Origin: Candidatus Chloroploca sp. Khr17
GTDB taxonomy: Bacteria > Chloroflexota > Chloroflexia > Chloroflexales > Chloroflexaceae
Direction of reading: 5' to 3'
Length of the DNA: 55,428 bases
Assembly (NCBI RefSeq): GCF_004138165.1
Contig: NZ_RYFF01000037.1
Coordinates: 1-55,428 of the forward strand
The translations under genes and the position numbers were made by a program. How positions within the stretch are numbered: the first letter of the stretch is position 1; every line of letters starts with the position of its first letter. The notes below the pieces were generated by a model, which saw only the letters and a list, made by a program, of their open reading frames with translations, made no database searches and was not told where the DNA came from. Below, piece by piece: positions 17,948 to 26,501 of this stretch.

Positions 17948-19829
17948 GAACACTCCCCGCTTGCCAGTTCGTACCGACAAGCGTCCCAACGAAGGGCTTG
18001 TTGAACTGCGCAATTACACGTTGATCGAGTTGCAAGGCCAGGAAGAGCTTGCAACGATTTATCGTGCCACGCATCAGACGCTGGATCGCCCGGTCGAAGT
18101 GCATGTCTTGCGGCGCCATGATTGGATCTCGGTGAGTCGCTTTCAGCTTGCCGCCCGCCTGGCGGCTCGCCTGACCCATCCGGGCCTCGTTCCGGTGATC
18201 GATGCTGGTCACGATGAGCAACTGGGCGATTATCTCGTCACTCCTCAGCTTGATGCGCAACCGCTGCACAAGCTGCTCGAAGCAGGGCCAATGCCCCCGA
18301 TCCGGGTGTTGCGCATTGTGCAGCAGCTTGCCGCTGCCCTTGATTACCTCCACGGTGAAACGATCTTTCATCGCGATGTGCAGCCAGTCAATATTTTTGT
18401 CGGAAGCGAAGGCGTTGCCTATCTTGCCAATCTCAGCCTCGCGTCCGGGCCAGATACCCCCGATCTCAGCAGTATTGACGAGGCCGATTACCTGACCCCC
18501 TATTCCGCCCCGGAACAACGCCTCAGCAAGGGCGAGGCCGGTACAGCCCTTGATGTCTATAGCCTGGGGGCCGTGATCTACCATATGCTCACCGGCGAGA
18601 TTCCCACAGGGGCTGAATTACCTAGCCTCGCACGGCACGATCCCGGCCTGGTCGCCGCCGATCGCGTTGTACAGCGCATGATGGCGGCCCAACCCGCAAC
18701 TCGCTTCCCATCCGCAGGCGCGGCTGCCCTCGCGCTCCGCCAAGCCCTGCGGAGTTATGTCGATGAAGCCAGCGCTGATATGGAAGAGTCGCGCTGGGAA
18801 CCGGTAGCCGAGTGGCTCGATAATCCCGTCGAGACTGTCCTCCAAACGACTGGTAATGAACAATTTGGCGCTTTTCTGAGCCGCGCACGCAAACGCGCCG
18901 ACGAGTTGCACCGCCGTGATGCGATTCGCCGCCACCTTACCAGTTGGAGCCGCGATAGCTACTTTCGCCGCCGCAGCCTCGGTCAACTGATCGAGCTCGA
19001 ACAGATTGTGAGCTACAACGTCTATTTTTATGAACTCAAGATCTGTTACGAGACCCGGCAAGCGAGTCGGCCACGCGTGCGGCCCTTTGCCCCCGATGAT
19101 CAACCCTCCAACCAGGCTATCCCTGATCTCTGGACAATCCCTCTGCCTGAGGTCAAGCCTGACCGAAAATCCCGCCCCACCGAAGCCACCGTGCCCCACT
19201 CAATCCGCATTCTCCCCTGCACAACCTGTCTCCACGAAGGCAAAATCCCATGTAATGTCTGCAACGGCACGGGCCTGGTGACCAAAACCAATAAAATTTC
19301 GCATCCCGACCGCAGCCGCACCGAAGAGACGATTGAGGTCTCGTGTCCTCAATGCAAGGGCTATGGCAAAATCGCCTGCCCAACCTGCGACGGTCACGGC
19401 AAAATGACCGAAACCCAGGTCTTTCTCTGGTCACGTGAATTTCGCGTCTGGGAAGAGACCGATGATGTCGAAGATTTGCCGCCGGTCGCCCTGAAAACCG
19501 AGCGCCAACCCGTCTTTGCCGGCACCATCGATCTCTTTCAAGGCAACTGGCAGAGTGTTGCCCCACTCGCGGCTTTGATTGACGCTGCCTCGCAGTATGG
19601 CGACCAAGATACCCGTATCGTCTCAAGCGAGTTGAATGTCCACGGTGTAATGATCACCGAAATTGATGGCCTCCTTGAAGAAAAACCGCAACGCCTCTAC
19701 TTGATTGGCGAACAAAACCAGACGATCGGCGACTGGACCCTGCTCAACCCCGAACGCCTCATCCTCACAGCAGTCTTTGGCTTGCTCGCCTTGCTTGCGC
19801 TGTTGACCCTGATCTTTACCTTGTTTTGA
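17868..19829 (+). CDS. Predicted membrane pseudokinase with DnaJ-like zinc motifs
   Basis: The protein has 653 residues. Residues about 50-310 have the fold of a Ser/Thr kinase (YLHGETIFHRDVQPVNIFV, YSAPEQR, LDVYSLGAVIYHMLTGEIP). Catalytic positions are changed: the VAIK Lys is His (VEVHVLR), the catalytic-loop Lys is Gln (HRDVQPVN), and DFG reads NLS. Kinase activity is therefore unlikely. Residues about 448-510 carry four CxxC motifs of the DnaJ zinc-finger type (CTTC, CNVCNGTG, CPQCKGYG, CPTCDGHG) without a J domain. The protein ends in a single membrane span (LTAVFGLLALLALLTLIF). GAGGGG lies seven bases before the ATG at 17868. An ATG at 17946, closer to the domain, lacks such a site. It may bind a partner or misfolded protein at the membrane; this is inference. 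Confidence 0.85.
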   Translation: MTTFCERLFTETRLSVRKSWVWYTSTMNTPRLPVRTDKRPNEGLVELRNYTLIELQGQEELATIYRATHQTLDRPVEVHVLRRHDWISVSRFQLAARLAARLTHPGLVPVIDAGHDEQLGDYLVTPQLDAQPLHKLLEAGPMPPIRVLRIVQQLAAALDYLHGETIFHRDVQPVNIFVGSEGVAYLANLSLASGPDTPDLSSIDEADYLTPYSAPEQRLSKGEAGTALDVYSLGAVIYHMLTGEIPTGAELPSLARHDPGLVAADRVVQRMMAAQPATRFPSAGAAALALRQALRSYVDEASADMEESRWEPVAEWLDNPVETVLQTTGNEQFGAFLSRARKRADELHRRDAIRRHLTSWSRDSYFRRRSLGQLIELEQIVSYNVYFYELKICYETRQASRPRVRPFAPDDQPSNQAIPDLWTIPLPEVKPDRKSRPTEATVPHSIRILPCTTCLHEGKIPCNVCNGTGLVTKTNKISHPDRSRTEETIEVSCPQCKGYGKIACPTCDGHGKMTETQVFLWSREFRVWEETDDVEDLPPVALKTERQPVFAGTIDLFQGNWQSVAPLAALIDAASQYGDQDTRIVSSELNVHGVMITEIDGLLEEKPQRLYLIGEQNQTIGDWTLLNPERLILTAVFGLLALLALLTLIFTLF

Positions 19830-20092
19830 GCCTCTGGCTGGGTTTGAGGGCTAGCAGTTTCGTATCATCCCTTTTTCAGCGTAGCTGAACATAATTCTCA
19901 CCCCTGCTTACGTTTGCTACGGTAGAACTGTCTAGCCCCTTTGCTCCAGTTCCGCATCCCCCCGTTTGGGATGCATCAGGAGCAAAGCTCAAGTGGCTTC
20001 GCTCTCAGCAATCGTTCTCTTCGCAGTAGCCAGGTGCTTGATATGGCCTGTGTTCCGCGAGAGGTCAGGGTTTATCAAAGCCGAGGTAGATC

Positions 20093-21436
20093 ATGCAACG
20101 CCGTCGCCTTACCCGCTACTGGGTCTTGCTCCCTTGTGCAGCGCTCATTCTCTTCTTGACGGCCTGTGGTGCTGCCGCAGGGGGAAGTTCATCAGAAACG
20201 ACGCTGCTGCCAACAGCCCGCATTGCAGGCACCACTGAGCCAATTGAACCGCTTCAACTTGAGCTCCCCATCACAACGACCAGGGCTGAACCAGAAGCCA
20301 CGGTCGCGACGCCCGTTGTGCCTGTCGTTATGCCGCAGCTACCCACCCCACGGAACGGCCCCGGTGATCTGCCCTATCCGCTCACCCTCACCAGGCTCAA
20401 CTTTGGCGTCGTCGGGCATCTCTACTACACCGACCGCCGCACCACGCTAAGCAAGGCCCGCGAGGCGGGGTTTCGCTGGTTTCGCCAGCAGATCCACTGG
20501 CGCGATATCGAAGACCGGAGTGGGGCGTTGCTCTGGGGCGACCTCGATAGCATTGTGGCCGATGTCAATAATGCCGGCATGCTCTTGATGATCAATATTA
20601 CCCGTTCGCCAACCTGGTATACAAGCAATGGGGCCGACGGTTTACCCGACGACCCCACAACCCTGGCGCGCTTTGCCGGTGCCCTGGCCGAACGGTACCG
20701 TGGCCGTGTCCACGCGATTTTGATCTGGAACGAACAAAACCTCGCTTACGAAAATGGGGGCACCATCGGGCCAGACGATCCGGGACATTTTGTCGAGATC
20801 ATGGCCGCCACGTATACGGCGATCAAAGCCGCTGACCCGAGCATCATCGTTGTTGCGGGAGCGCCTGCGTCCACCGCCACCAACGATCCTGCGATTGCGA
20901 TGGACGCACTCTCGTATCTGCAAGCAATGTATACCTACAAGGATGGCATGATCCGCGACTACTTCGACGTGCAAGCCCTACATCCCGGTGGGTCGGCCAA
21001 TCCACCCGAAACGCTCTACCCCGAAAACCCCAGCCAGGCCCAAGGTTGGACTGACGACCCTTCCTTCTACTTTCGCCATGTCGAAAATCAGCGCCGTGTG
21101 ATGGAAGAAGCCGGCATGGGCCATCACCAGGTCTGGATTACCGAGTATGGTTGGGCAACCGCCAATACGAGCCCAGGGTACGAGTTTGGCAACCAGATTA
21201 GCTTCGAGACCCAGCGTGACTATATCGTGGGGGCCATTCGTTACACTGCCGAACACTACCCCTGGGTCAGCAACATGTTCCTCTGGAACCTCAACTTTAC
21301 TGTGCTCCAACGTGAAGCCGGGCGCGACCCGATGCACGAACAGGGCTCCTTCAGCATCGTCAATGCCGACTGGTCACCACGGCCCGCCTTCTGGGGCATT
21401 CAGCAGGCCATTGCCGAAATCTCGGCGATGCCATAA
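20093..21436 (+). CDS. Lipoprotein, predicted clan GH-A glycoside hydrolase
   Basis: This exported lipoprotein of 447 residues has a signal peptide ending in the lipobox LTAC. A Thr/Pro-rich linker of about 80 residues precedes a TIM-barrel domain starting at LTLTRLNFGVVGHLYY. The acid/base is probably the Glu of ILIWNEQN and the nucleophile the Glu of WITEYGW, which suits the GH5/GH39-like clan. The substrate cannot be read from the sequence; turnover of the cell's own surface glycan or biofilm polymer is plausible. GAGG sits six bases before the ATG. In the 263 bases upstream I see no gene. Confidence 0.85.
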   Translation: MQRRRLTRYWVLLPCAALILFLTACGAAAGGSSSETTLLPTARIAGTTEPIEPLQLELPITTTRAEPEATVATPVVPVVMPQLPTPRNGPGDLPYPLTLTRLNFGVVGHLYYTDRRTTLSKAREAGFRWFRQQIHWRDIEDRSGALLWGDLDSIVADVNNAGMLLMINITRSPTWYTSNGADGLPDDPTTLARFAGALAERYRGRVHAILIWNEQNLAYENGGTIGPDDPGHFVEIMAATYTAIKAADPSIIVVAGAPASTATNDPAIAMDALSYLQAMYTYKDGMIRDYFDVQALHPGGSANPPETLYPENPSQAQGWTDDPSFYFRHVENQRRVMEEAGMGHHQVWITEYGWATANTSPGYEFGNQISFETQRDYIVGAIRYTAEHYPWVSNMFLWNLNFTVLQREAGRDPMHEQGSFSIVNADWSPRPAFWGIQQAIAEISAMP

Positions 21437-21453
21437 CAGGCGGGATATGGTAT

Positions 21454-21482
21454 CATAAGGCTGGGTAGCACCCGGCCTTATG
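21454..21482. terminator. Hairpin between the glycosidase gene and gltA
   Basis: CATAAGGC-GGGT and ACCC-GCCTTATG pair with one mismatch around AGC. It lies 18 bases after the glycosidase stop and 64 before gltA. No T-tract follows, so terminator or gltA leader are both possible. Confidence 0.5.
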
Positions 21483-21545
21483 CACGTCTATCCGCTCGTC
21501 AATGCATAAGCAGGTGTGCAACGTGGCAACAGAGGAGTTTCTGCA

Positions 21546-22835
21546 ATGAGCAAAGACACGCTGACGGTAACAGACAATCGCACAGGCAAGACGTACGAAA
21601 TCCCCATTCAAAACGACACCATTAATGCTATTGACTTGCGGAAAATCAAGGTCGCATCCGAAGATTTTGGGATGATGACCTACGATCCGGCCTATATGAA
21701 TACGGCCGCCTGCAAGAGCACAATCACCTATATTGATGGTGACAAGGGCATTCTCGAATATCGCGGCTATCCGATCGAGCAACTCGCCGAGCAGAGCTCG
21801 TACCTTGAAGTCGCTTACCTCTTGATCTATGGCGAACTGCCCAATGCCGAACGGCTGAAATGGTGGGAATATCGGATCAGCCGACATAACTTTATTCACC
21901 AGAACCTAATCGATCTGATCCAGGCTTTTCGCTATGATGCGCACCCGATGGGCATCCTGATCAGCTCGGTTTCGGCTATGTCAACGCTTTTCCCCGAAGC
22001 CAAAGAGGTGGATGATCCCGCTGTCCGCGAAAAGCAGATCTGGCGTATGCTTGGGATGATCCCAACCGTCGCCGCTTTTGCGTATCGCCATCGCATCGGG
22101 CGCCCCTTCAACTTCCCCGACAATTCACTCAGCTACACCGCGAATCTGCTCTATATGATGGACTTTATGAATCAGCGTGACTATGAGGTCAATCCGGTGC
22201 TCGCCAAAGCACTAGATGTGCTCTTTATTCTGCACGCCGATCACGAGCAGAACTGTTCGACCGCAACGATGCGTGGTGTCGGTTCAAGCCGGGTCGACCC
22301 GTACTGTTCGCTCTCAGCCGCCGCTGCCGCCCTCTATGGCCCGTTGCACGGCGGGGCCAACGAGGCTGTCCTGCGGATGTTGCAGCACATTGGCAATGTA
22401 AAGCATGTGCCTGACTTTATTGATCGGGTCAAGAAGGGCGAAGGCCGCCTGATGGGCTTCGGCCACCGCGTCTACAAGAACTACGACCCACGCGCCAAGA
22501 TTATCCGCAAGGTCGCCTACGAGGTCTTCGAGGCCACCGAGAGCAACCCGTTGCTCGAAATTGCCGTCGAGCTCGAGCGGATCGCCTTGCAGGATGAGTA
22601 CTTCATCGCACGCAAATTGTACCCGAACGTTGACTTCTACAGCGGCCTTATCTACCAGGCTTTGCGCTTCCCGATCGAGTACTTCCCCTTCCTCTTCGCG
22701 ATCCCCCGCGCCTCGGGCTGGCTCGCGCAGTGGCAAGAGATGCTCGAAGACGACGAGCAGAAGATCATGCGCCCGCGCCAGATCTACCTCGGCGAAGCCC
22801 GCCGTGACTATGTCCCCCTCGACCAGCGCTCATAA
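21546..22835 (+). CDS. gltA: Citrate synthase (first copy)
   Basis: This protein of 429 residues condenses oxaloacetate and acetyl-CoA to citrate. The catalytic set is visible: the His of LFILHADHEQN, the His of MGFGHRVYKNYDPRAK, and the Asp of YPNVDFYSG. LYGPLHGGANEAVLRML is also canonical. An N-terminal block of about 50 residues is typical of the hexameric GltA type. The ATG at 21546 is chosen because GGAG lies upstream. A long hairpin follows the stop. A second, shorter citrate synthase lies 4.9 kb downstream. Confidence 0.95.
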   Translation: MSKDTLTVTDNRTGKTYEIPIQNDTINAIDLRKIKVASEDFGMMTYDPAYMNTAACKSTITYIDGDKGILEYRGYPIEQLAEQSSYLEVAYLLIYGELPNAERLKWWEYRISRHNFIHQNLIDLIQAFRYDAHPMGILISSVSAMSTLFPEAKEVDDPAVREKQIWRMLGMIPTVAAFAYRHRIGRPFNFPDNSLSYTANLLYMMDFMNQRDYEVNPVLAKALDVLFILHADHEQNCSTATMRGVGSSRVDPYCSLSAAAAALYGPLHGGANEAVLRMLQHIGNVKHVPDFIDRVKKGEGRLMGFGHRVYKNYDPRAKIIRKVAYEVFEATESNPLLEIAVELERIALQDEYFIARKLYPNVDFYSGLIYQALRFPIEYFPFLFAIPRASGWLAQWQEMLEDDEQKIMRPRQIYLGEARRDYVPLDQRS

Positions 22836-22851
22836 GATCAACCGAATAGCC

Positions 22852-22887
22852 ACGCAACAACGCCAGCATACGCTGGCGTTGTTGCGT
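22852..22887. terminator. Perfect palindrome after gltA
   Basis: Sixteen-base arms (ACGCAACAACGCCAGC) surround ATAC. It lies 16 bases after the gltA stop, facing the opposing pucC gene. Confidence 0.75.
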
Positions 22888-22908
22888 GCCTGCCGCGCCG
22901 AGACATCT

Positions 22909-22957
22909 TTGCTTGCACTGAAAAAGCCAGCATAGCTGGCTTTTTCAGTGCAAGCAA
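22909..22957. terminator. Perfect palindrome on the pucC side
   Basis: Arms of 23 bases meet at GCCAGC-ATA-GCTGGC. The arms contain an A5/T5 block, which gives a T-run in either direction. It lies 21 bases beyond the pucC stop, so this pair of hairpins probably separates two convergent units. Confidence 0.75.
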
Positions 22958-22978
22958 GCTTCGCGAGGGAGGCACCCC

Positions 22979-24400
22979 CTAAAAAAGAATCTGATCCACG
23001 TTCGCTTGATCCAACCCCGCCCACGGCGACCGTACCGTCCCGTTGCGCACCTGGCTGCCAATGCGCAACCCCAGCAGCAATGCGATCGAGAGCACGAGCA
23101 GGCTCAGTGAGGTGGCATAGACCGCCGTGTACCCGAGCGCGACATTGCCGGTCAGGTACTGCACAATATCGCGCCCAAGCCCCCCGCCAATCGTGCCAAA
23201 GCCCTGCGCCAGCGCCTGAGTGATGCCCCACAACCCGATAAAGAGCCCGGCATGATTGCGATCCACCAGGCCCATCACCAGCGCCAGCGCACCAACAATG
23301 AAACTCCCCCGCCCCGCGCCAATCAGGGTTGCGCCCGTACGAAAGAGATTCACCTGGCCTGTTTCGCTTGCTAGCGTCACCGCAAGAAAGCCCCCGGCCC
23401 CCAACAGACACCCGAGACTGATCAGCAAAACTGGTGAACGCCCCTTCCAGAGCATCACCGCCGCCCCGATAATGCCCAGCAACATCCCAACCCCCCAGAG
23501 CGCCGTTAGGCGAGTTGTCTGAGTTATGGTCATGCCAAGCACCTGACCGCCATACGGTTCAAGCAAGACATCGTGGGTTGCAAAGCCGAGCGTCGCAATA
23601 AAGAGCACAATGAAGAGATTGCGCAGCGGGGCTTGACGGGCCAGCAGGCGCAACGACTGCCCGAGCGTCTCGCGGACACGAATCGGGTCAGGGACATCCT
23701 CAAGGTCGCCGTTTGGCTTCAGACGCTCTTGGTGAAACATCGCCACAAAGGCCAGGGCAATAAAGATGACCGCCGAACCCTGCATCACCTGGATCAGCAC
23801 AATATGATTGTAATTAATAAGTAACTGACCCATCACAATCGAACTGAAGATCGTGCCGAGCACCAGCATAATCCAGAGCACCCCAAGCACTTTACCGCGC
23901 TCATTGGCCGGGGTAATATCGCTGACCGTCGCGAGATAGATCGTCTCGACCACATTGACCCCGATGCCATACGCAAGGAAAATCAACGTACAAACAAGCA
24001 TCGCCACGGGGAACGTCAACGCACCATCGCCACTCAGCAAGATCAACGAAAAGGGCGCAGTTGCGAGACCGCCATAGGTCAGCAGCGCACCAAAGACCAT
24101 GTACGGTGTACGCCAATTGCCCGCCGCCCGATCGACATCCGAACGAAAGCCGACCAGCGCTCGTGCTGGTGAAACAAAATAGTGGAGCGAGATCAAAAAA
24201 CCAACGGCGACCGCAGGAATACGTAGCTCATCAATCAACACCCGATTGAGGGTGCCGGTAATCGGCGCAAGTGAAACACCCATCCCAAACTGAAACAGCC
24301 CCAGGCGCAAAACGCGCAACCAGCGTTGCAAACCAGGACGCGCAGCAAGCCAGGCCCCGATCACCTGCAGCGGGTGCCTCAAGAGCTTACCTGGTGTCAT
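22979..24400 (-). CDS. PucC-family (BCH2) transporter-like protein
   Basis: This 12-helix major-facilitator relative of 473 residues belongs to the PucC/LhaA group, which acts in assembly of light-harvesting complexes or bacteriochlorophyll delivery in phototrophs. Typical blocks are RLGLFQFGMGVSLAPITGTL, NRVLIDEL, the charged loop ALVGFRSDVDRAAGNWRTPY and FGALLTYGGLATAPFSLILL. AAGGAG sits eight bases before the ATG. No bch, puf or chlorosome genes are in the window, so the exact pigment partner is unclear. This gene is the main sign that the organism is phototrophic. Confidence 0.85.
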   Translation of the reverse strand: MTPGKLLRHPLQVIGAWLAARPGLQRWLRVLRLGLFQFGMGVSLAPITGTLNRVLIDELRIPAVAVGFLISLHYFVSPARALVGFRSDVDRAAGNWRTPYMVFGALLTYGGLATAPFSLILLSGDGALTFPVAMLVCTLIFLAYGIGVNVVETIYLATVSDITPANERGKVLGVLWIMLVLGTIFSSIVMGQLLINYNHIVLIQVMQGSAVIFIALAFVAMFHQERLKPNGDLEDVPDPIRVRETLGQSLRLLARQAPLRNLFIVLFIATLGFATHDVLLEPYGGQVLGMTITQTTRLTALWGVGMLLGIIGAAVMLWKGRSPVLLISLGCLLGAGGFLAVTLASETGQVNLFRTGATLIGAGRGSFIVGALALVMGLVDRNHAGLFIGLWGITQALAQGFGTIGGGLGRDIVQYLTGNVALGYTAVYATSLSLLVLSIALLLGLRIGSQVRNGTVRSPWAGLDQANVDQILF

Positions 24401-24536
24401 ACACTCAACTCCTTAACCTCTCCCAAGCAACACCATCCGACGTGACCGACACGTCAGTCAGTCTTAACTATAACACGCCCCTTGCGTCATAAATGTAATA
24501 AAGCACAAAATATCGTTGCGATCTGGCATCACTGCA

Positions 24537-24902
24537 TCAGCCTTGGTCCCCCTCAAGGTTGGCCCGCATACGACGCGGGAGGCCACGTACCACCAGACGG
24601 TAAGATTCATCGATCAGTTCATAGACGAGGGCATCTTCAAGCGTGCCATCAAGGGTGAGCGTGATCCAGTGACGCTTGTTCAGGTGATAACCGGGCTGGA
24701 TCGCAGGAAAGGTTGCCCGCAGGAGATCGCCATGATCGGGATCAACCTTCAGCGAGAGGCGAAGCGGATCATCGGTCAGGGCCAGCAAGGCAAACATCTT
24801 GCCGCCCACCTTGACCACAAGGGTCACCGTATCAAACGGAAAAGTCTCTTCGGCCCCAGGCTTTGCGCCAAGGGCGGCCCGAATGGTGTGCAACGTCAGC
24901 AT
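24537..24902 (-). CDS. MmcQ/YjbR family protein
   Basis: This protein of 121 residues has the cyaY-like fold of the MmcQ/YjbR family. LTLHTIRAALGAKPGAEETFPF is the typical start, then VGGKMFALLAL, and the C-terminal GYHLNKRHWITLTLDG. AGGAGG lies five bases before the ATG. Members are often annotated as DNA-binding, but the biochemical role is not settled. It stands alone. Confidence 0.85.
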   Translation of the reverse strand: MLTLHTIRAALGAKPGAEETFPFDTVTLVVKVGGKMFALLALTDDPLRLSLKVDPDHGDLLRATFPAIQPGYHLNKRHWITLTLDGTLEDALVYELIDESYRLVVRGLPRRMRANLEGDQG

Positions 24903-25253
24903 GGTTTCCTCCTATCTTGCGCTAGAAAAAGGCGCATTGTTGGCGAAAAAGCCTGCAATGTGTCGCATCAAAACTCAAGCAAACCAGGCCAGCACCGCCA
25001 GCACGAGCGCGATAGGCAAACGCGCCAGACCAACCCACACCCAGTTCGCATCGCCCGAGATTGAGGCAAGCGCCTGGCGACGCCGAGACCCAAGACGGGA
25101 GCGCCATACGCGTCTACAGCAAGCTCCTCAACCATGCCGTCGCCATGATCACCGGGAACTTCCGGCGGCGCATGGGCGCGCAACTCACGCTGAGCCGGGG
25201 CGGGGTGCTGCCGGAACAGCAGAACGAGAGCGAATTCACCGAACTGACGCGGT
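24903..25253. other. Gene-poor stretch, possible transposase scrap
   Basis: No well-supported gene is seen. A forward frame at 25061-25273 contains IRVYSKLLNHAVAMITGNF, loosely like the C-terminal end of some DDE transposases, but no catalytic part is present and the match is weak. The composition is GC-rich compared with the flanks. Confidence 0.3.
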
Positions 25254-25685
25254 CTAGTCCTGACTTGGCATAGGGAAGCGCCCGAACATAATCAGACGCT
25301 GGCGCTCAACGAGGCGGTCGGGTGCATTCAGACGCAAGAGCTGGATGGTCGTACGTCCTTCCGCAGTTTTGCCCTCAATACGTGCCTCAACCAAACCAAA
25401 ATGGGTTATCCATGAGGCAAGGCGTGGGTTGAACAGAGGTGTGAGCGCACCCGTAAGTGGATCAAACGAAGTGAGATCCGACCCTTTGTAGCGATTGCAG
25501 CGCCAGCAGGTCAAGGCGAGATTGTTTTCATGCGTAGCACCACCGTGCTTTACTGCAATGACATGGTCAACTTCATGCGGGAGCATAAAAGCCAGTTCGC
25601 TTGGCAGCAGGCAATACTCGCACTGGCCGTGGGCGCGACTCTCAACCAGACGACGTAACGCCTGCGTGATATAGGTCTTGCTCAT
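25254..25685 (-). CDS. HNH endonuclease-like protein
   Basis: This protein of 143 residues has a full HNH motif: CEYCLLPSE, then HEVDHVIAVKHGGATHENN, then LTCWRCNRYKG. The two CxxC pairs should hold a structural zinc. The start overlaps the stop of the upstream gene by four bases (ATGA), a strong sign of co-translation. HNH proteins of this size occur in defence, mobile and housekeeping settings, and the role here is unknown. It lies next to a dead tnpB. Confidence 0.88.
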   Translation of the reverse strand: MSKTYITQALRRLVESRAHGQCEYCLLPSELAFMLPHEVDHVIAVKHGGATHENNLALTCWRCNRYKGSDLTSFDPLTGALTPLFNPRLASWITHFGLVEARIEGKTAEGRTTIQLLRLNAPDRLVERQRLIMFGRFPMPSQD

Positions 25686-26029
25686 GGACGCGAGGGGAGC
25701 GCAGTGAGCTTGCCAGCTTTCAGCATGACCATCACGTGTTCGATGCGGGCAAACTCGTCGAGTTCACGCGCTTCGGGTGTTGTTAAGGTGCCAGCCTGGG
25801 AACGCTCCAACAACAGTTGCAAGCGTTGCTGGATGACGGGTGGTGGGGTAAATGCCGCCACCTCCGCCGCAGTGGGGTTGCTGGCAAGAAAGTCCACAAT
25901 GGCGCGATAGGTCGCTGCTGGTAACGCAGGCTGGTGGAGGCTCAAGGCAAGGAGTTCCGGAAGTTGCTCGCGCACCTCAGCCATCCGGTCGAACAATTCA
26001 TCAGGGATTTCGATGCTGATCACTGGCAT
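25682..26029 (-). CDS. Hypothetical partner of the HNH protein
   Basis: This protein of 115 residues starts MPVISIEIPDELFDRMAEVR, followed by Ala/Leu-rich helices (AATYRAIVDFLASNPTAAEV) and LTTPEARELDEFARIEHVMVMLKAGKL. The opening resembles small strand-helix proteins of the antitoxin type, but I see no firm family match. GGAGGGA precedes the ATG at 26029. It overlaps the HNH gene by four bases, and a pairing of such a protein with HNH suggests a functional two-gene module. Confidence 0.75.
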   Translation of the reverse strand: MPVISIEIPDELFDRMAEVREQLPELLALSLHQPALPAATYRAIVDFLASNPTAAEVAAFTPPPVIQQRLQLLLERSQAGTLTTPEARELDEFARIEHVMVMLKAGKLTALPSRP

Positions 26030-26093
26030 GCTTCCCTCCACCCCCTCGCCATAAGGTTTTTCTGATCCATACGCTATTCCTGACGAGCAGTAT

Positions 26094-26143
26094 AGCACAC
26101 GTGACGGCTCCCAAGCCCTCGGGCTTGGGAGCCGTCACGTGTG
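26094..26143. repeat. Perfect 50-bp palindrome at the end of the tnpB remnant
   Basis: Two 24-base arms meet at TC. Read on the minus strand it ends GGCTTGGGAGCCGTCAC, matching the right end after the left-edge tnpB. In that other element only one arm is present, so here the right end has become a full palindrome. Confidence 0.7.
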
Positions 26144-26325
26144 CCGCCCTACCCTCGTGCGGTTCCAACCAAAGTGTTTGGAGACCCCGATGCAGCATAT
26201 TGCGCGCCGCATTGTGATCGCGCCCCAGCACCAGCCTGCAGTACGGGCATGGATGGGTACGGTCGCTCAACTACTTCGGCAGGAGTTCACCGAAGAACGA
26301 GCACAGCTAGGTGTCGACCAATCAA
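26108..26325 (-). pseudogene. tnpB: tnpB remnant (IS200/IS605 family)
   Basis: The minus strand reads CSFFGELLPK, a stop, then LSDRTHPCPYCRLVLGRDHNAARNMLHRGLQ. This aligns with the zinc ribbon and final motif of the left-edge TnpB. One Cys of the first pair is lost and there is an in-frame stop. Upstream of a VD(T) codon the similarity fades. The final Asp-containing motif and the right end are preserved. Confidence 0.85.
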
Positions 26326-26385
26326 GCCTGATGATCCCAGGCATCATCCTTATGCTGGCACAAACGCACAGCCCAAGCCGAAATT

Positions 26386-26406
26386 TTTAGGACGGTACGT
26401 CCTAAA
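26386..26406. repeat. Small palindrome TTTAGGAC / GTCCTAAA
   Basis: Eight-base arms surround GGTAC, 95 bases upstream of trpA and at the fading edge of the tnpB remnant. It could be a leftover left-end hairpin of that element or a regulatory site for trpA; neither can be shown. Confidence 0.35.
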
Positions 26407-26501
26407 TCCCGCCCGGCAAGTGTGGTATCATTGACCTCATCTACATGCGTAGCCACTTCTGTGCTAGATCCAATGCCTTGCCAAGAAGATAGATCGATCC
26501 T

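Noticed and set aside
22852-22957. CRISPR-like repeats (paired palindromes)
   Set aside because: Only two palindromes with different arms and no repeated spacer unit, so this is not an array.
25061-25273. Transposase fragment with VYSKLLNHAV
   Set aside because: The match is weak, no catalytic residues are visible, and it overlaps the end of the HNH gene. Kept only as a note on the region.
26141-26434. Plus-strand frames upstream of trpA
   Set aside because: They are antisense to the tnpB remnant and have no start signals.
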